Positions 23,277 through 25,335 of a stretch of DNA of 25,335 bases are shown piece by piece; position 1 is the stretch's first letter, and every line of letters starts with the position of its first letter. The stretch is from DATKLX01 sp035542155 (GTDB lineage: Bacteria; Chloroflexota; Anaerolineae; Anaerolineales; Anaerolineaceae): positions 1-25,335 of the forward strand of contig DATKLX010000232.1 of NCBI GenBank assembly GCA_035542155.1, read 5' to 3'. The notes below the pieces were generated by a model. It worked only from the letters and a program-made list of their open reading frames with translations, did no database searches and was not told the DNA's origin. Position numbers and translations under genes: made by a program.

Positions 23277-24192
23277 GGGGAGAAATTGCCACAGCGATCT
23301 GCGCGGCGAGGCGGGCGTTGTTGCGCAGCAGGGCGAGGTTTACGCGCATACTGGCGCCTCCGCTGAGCTCGTTGACCCGGTTAAGCAGGTAGGGGGTGAT
23401 GGCATAGCCGCGGATTTTGCTCTTTTCGGCCTCGATCAGGGCGGTCTGGATGGCGCGCTCTACATCGGCGCGGGGCAGGGCGAACTCGGCCGGGGGCGGC
23501 TGGACCACGAGCAGGGCGCTGGTCAGGCTCATCTCCCAATGAATGTGCGCGATGCGGGCGATCTCCAGGACAGAATCGACGCAGGCCGAGATGGGAAGGC
23601 CGGAGGAACGCGAGTAAAAGGCGGGGAAATCGTCGGTCTGGTAGCCAATGACCGGAATGCCGGAAGTTTCGAGATATTCGAGAGTGGCAGGCAGGTCGAG
23701 GATGGCCTTGGCGCCCGCGCAAACCACGACCATGGGGGTGCGCGAAAGCTCGGGAAGATCCGCGGAGACGTCGAAGGGGGCGTTGCGGTGAACGCCTCCG
23801 ATGCCGCCGGTGGCGAAGACGCGAATGCCAGCAGTGTGGGCAGCGATGAGGGTCCCGGCGACGGTGGTGCCGCCAAATTCATTTTTCTCCAGGGCAGTGG
23901 CGAAATCCCGCCGGCTAACCTTACGCGGCGAGGGAGCCGCGGCGAGATTTTCCAGTTCGATCTGGGAGAGGCCAACGTGAACCGAGCCACCAAAGAGGGC
24001 AATCGTGGCGGGGATAGCTTCCTGAGAACGAACTTCGCTTTCCATCTGGCGCGCCAGGTTGAGGTTCTCGGGACGGGGGAGGCCGTGGGTGATGACGGCC
24101 GATTCGAGGGCGACGATGGGAAGATCGAGGCGGCGAGCCTGGGCAATTTCCTGAGAGAGGACGTAGGGATGAGGGAGTTTTTCGAGAGGCAT
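23251..24192 (-). CDS. psuG: Pseudouridine-5'-phosphate glycosidase
   Basis: PsuG splits pseudouridine 5'-phosphate into uracil and ribose 5-phosphate, the second step in using pseudouridine from RNA turnover. The 313-residue protein matches the family end to end: VALESAVITHGLPRPENL with the catalytic-site Glu, IPATIALFGGSVHVGL, KVSRRDFATAL, GGTTVAGTLIAAHTAGI, VFATGGIGGVHRNAPFDVSADL, VVCAGAKAILDLPATLEYL with the Lys that attacks the sugar, GYQTDDFPAFY, and RVNLALLRNNARLAAQIA near the end. The frame stays open upstream, but ATG 24192 starts the family-like sequence. No Shine-Dalgarno is seen; a -10 box sits 7 bp upstream. The usual kinase partner (PsuK, PfkB family) is not in the window. Confidence 0.95.
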   Translation of the reverse strand: MPLEKLPHPYVLSQEIAQARRLDLPIVALESAVITHGLPRPENLNLARQMESEVRSQEAIPATIALFGGSVHVGLSQIELENLAAAPSPRKVSRRDFATALEKNEFGGTTVAGTLIAAHTAGIRVFATGGIGGVHRNAPFDVSADLPELSRTPMVVVCAGAKAILDLPATLEYLETSGIPVIGYQTDDFPAFYSRSSGLPISACVDSVLEIARIAHIHWEMSLTSALLVVQPPPAEFALPRADVERAIQTALIEAEKSKIRGYAITPYLLNRVNELSGGASMRVNLALLRNNARLAAQIAVAISPRAKDTLHL

Positions 24193-24199
24193 AGAATAA

Positions 24200-24205
24200 A
24201 TTATA
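24200..24205 (-). promoter_or_regulatory. -10 box of psuG, possible leaderless start
   Basis: TATAAT reads leftwards with exactly 7 bp between it and the psuG ATG, so transcription would begin at or next to the start codon. No good -35 is found. Confidence 0.45.
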
Positions 24206-24267
24206 TGACGAGAAAAGGGTTTCGAGAGTGAATTTTCAAAAAAAAGAAAACGAAGAATTTTCTCGAT

Positions 24268-24273
24268 TACAAT
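24268..24273 (+). promoter_or_regulatory. -10 box of the flippase-like gene, possible leaderless start
   Basis: TACAAT lies exactly 7 bp before ATG 24281, mirroring the psuG side. A GGAG lies only 2 bp before the ATG, too close for normal use. No clear -35 is visible. Confidence 0.4.
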
Positions 24274-24280
24274 TGGAGCC

Positions 24281-25270
24281 ATGGCTGATTCCAATAAGCC
24301 CTCTATCCTCCGCCGGATGATCCCGGGGATCATTTTGGGTTTTCTGGTCCTGGTCGGGCTGGTGCTGGCCGGCGATGTCGGCCAGGTGACCCACGACCTG
24401 GCCAGCTTTCGCTGGGAGGTCTTTCCCATCGCGCTTGGGTTCACGCTGTTCAACTACATCCTGCGTTTTTTCAAGTGGCATTATTATCTCAGGCTGAGTG
24501 GGGTATCGCTGCCGATGAGAGAGAGCTCGCGGCTGTTCGTGGCCGGGTTCCCGCTGGCGGTCACGCCGGGGAAGGCCGGCGAGGCGCTCAAGGCAGTATG
24601 GCTCAACCAGGCCAGCGGGCTGCCTTTCGCGCGCGGTGTCTCGGTGGTGCTGGCGGAACGGATCAGTGATGGGTTGGCGGTGTTGGCGCTCTCGGCGCTG
24701 GGAGTGATCACAACCCCGCGGTACTGGCCGGCTTTCGCGTTGATCCTGGCCGGGCTGGTGGCGCTGGTGGTCTTCATCCAGATTCGCCCGGCGGCGTTGT
24801 GGCTGCTGGGCCTGTGCGAACGGGTCCCACTGCTGAGGCGAGCTACCCACGGGTTGCGCGAATTTTACGAGGGCAGCTTTACACTTTTCCGCCCGCGGGC
24901 CACGCTGACGGCGATCACGCTGGGAGCGGTCTCCTGGCTGGGCGAGGGGGTGGGGTTCTACGTAATCCTGACCGGTCTGGGACTTCCACCCAGCCAAAAG
25001 CTACTGGCGGGGGCGATCTTCGTGCTGGCTTTTTCTACCGCGTTAGGAGCGGCCTCGGCGCTGCCGGGCGGATTGGGGGCGGCTGAAGCTTCAATCGCGG
25101 GGATGCTGGCTTTGGTCATTGGCCTGCCGGCGGGGATTGCCGCCTCGGCGACGGTTCTAATCCGCCTGGCGACGCTGTGGTTCGGGGTGAGCCTGGGGTT
25201 GGCGACGTGGCTCTTTTCCAAGGATTTGTTGGGACTGAAGGAGGTTCATGAGCCAGTTGCTGAGGGTTGA
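24281..25270 (+). CDS. Flippase-like membrane protein (LPG synthase transmembrane domain / UPF0104)
   Basis: A polytopic membrane protein of 329 residues with about eight hydrophobic segments. It belongs to the family that includes the membrane part of MprF and AglD-like proteins, which are linked to lipid or polyprenyl-lipid flipping. Recognisable signatures are FFKWHYYLRLSGV, VTPGKAGEALKAVWLNQASG, GVSVVLAERISDGLAVLAL and LPGGLGAAEASIAGML near the end. No aminoacyl-transferase domain is attached, so it should not make lysyl-lipid itself. It is divergent from psuG and overlaps the next gene by 23 bp. It may act on a lipid carrier, but the substrate is unknown. Confidence 0.87.
   Translation: MADSNKPSILRRMIPGIILGFLVLVGLVLAGDVGQVTHDLASFRWEVFPIALGFTLFNYILRFFKWHYYLRLSGVSLPMRESSRLFVAGFPLAVTPGKAGEALKAVWLNQASGLPFARGVSVVLAERISDGLAVLALSALGVITTPRYWPAFALILAGLVALVVFIQIRPAALWLLGLCERVPLLRRATHGLREFYEGSFTLFRPRATLTAITLGAVSWLGEGVGFYVILTGLGLPPSQKLLAGAIFVLAFSTALGAASALPGGLGAAEASIAGMLALVIGLPAGIAASATVLIRLATLWFGVSLGLATWLFSKDLLGLKEVHEPVAEG
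25238..25244 (+). promoter_or_regulatory. Ribosome binding site of the PHP-domain gene
   Basis: AAGGAGG lies within the end of the flippase-like gene and only 3 bp before ATG 25248. This fits coupled translation of the two overlapping genes. Confidence 0.65.
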
Positions 25271-25335
25271 ATTCCACTGCCACACGATCTACTCCCAGGA
25301 CAGCCTGACCCAGCCGGAAACGCTACTGGAAACCT
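25248..25335 (+). CDS. PHP-domain phosphoesterase family protein (5' part only)
   Basis: Only 29 codons lie before the window edge. They read MSQLLRVEFHCHTIYSQDS and a short continuation. HCHTIYS after a hydrophobic strand is motif I of the PHP metallo-phosphoesterase domain (His10 and His12 as metal ligands). Free-standing members include histidinol phosphatase-like enzymes and 5'-3' nucleases. The gene overlaps the flippase-like gene by 23 bp in another frame and has a strong Shine-Dalgarno. Which sub-family it belongs to needs the missing part. Confidence 0.8.
   Translation, partial: MSQLLRVEFHCHTIYSQDSLTQPETLLET

Noticed and set aside
23257..24231. 324-codon forward frame opposite psuG
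   Set aside because: Gly/Asp-rich composition is typical of an antisense shadow in GC-rich DNA. The reverse strand matches PsuG end to end.
24193..24453. Upstream extension of psuG
   Set aside because: These codons run antisense through the flippase gene start and do not match PsuG proteins.
24236..24997. 253-codon reverse frame opposite the flippase-like gene
   Set aside because: Gln/Arg/Pro-rich shadow of a hydrophobic membrane protein gene; no domain.

Overview
The window looks like a piece of a Chloroflexota chromosome, most probably class Anaerolineae. This is inferred from gene content, not from a marker search. The signs are: RNase Y next to recX, a T-box leader on leuS, several proteins with long Thr/Pro-rich linkers, receptor Ser/Thr kinases carrying TolB-like beta-propellers, pseudouridine-5'-phosphate glycosidase, and sigma-70-type promoters such as TTGACA-17-TAGAAT. 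Base composition is moderately GC-rich, and no phage, insertion sequence or CRISPR array is visible.

Layout. 1-379: no convincing gene. 413-2623 (+): recX and rny. 2673-3785 (-): an M24 aminopeptidase/prolidase. 3937-4244 (+): two alanine tRNAs with anticodons CGC and GGC, each with its own promoter, ending in a clear terminator. 4265-7596 (+): a complete leucine T-box leader, leuS and a small lipoprotein gene. 7598-10279 (+): a promoter region with a direct repeat and an inverted repeat, then ridA, an OmpR/PhoB-type response regulator and its sensor histidine kinase. 10353-17782 (+): a tightly packed six-gene run of GT2 glycosyltransferase, polyprenyl-phosphate sugar phosphotransferase, PglF/CapD-like nucleotide-sugar dehydratase, two FemAB-like aminoacyl transferases and a D-cysteine desulfhydrase-family PLP enzyme. 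17786-22102 (-): two tandem membrane Ser/Thr kinases with extracytoplasmic propellers. 22225-23181 (+): a Thr/Pro-rich membrane protein. 23251-24192 (-): psuG. 24281-25270 (+): a flippase-like membrane protein. 25248-end (+): the start of a PHP-domain gene, cut by the window edge.

How the genes may work together. Most of the window is housekeeping (RNA decay, recombination control, tRNA charging) plus envelope biology. The 10353-17782 run reads as lipid-linked glycan assembly joined to aminoacyl transfer. Next to it sit two receptor kinases and a wall- or surface-exposed protein. A link between glycan assembly and kinase sensing is plausible from proximity only.

The most interesting items are: the glycan/FemAB/PLP gene run; the duplicated kinase-propeller pair, in which one copy has lost the first glycine of the P-loop; a PhoP-box-like TTTACA direct repeat upstream of the ridA/two-component operon; and a divergent psuG/flippase pair in which both -10 boxes lie exactly 7 bp from the start codons, suggesting leaderless mRNAs.
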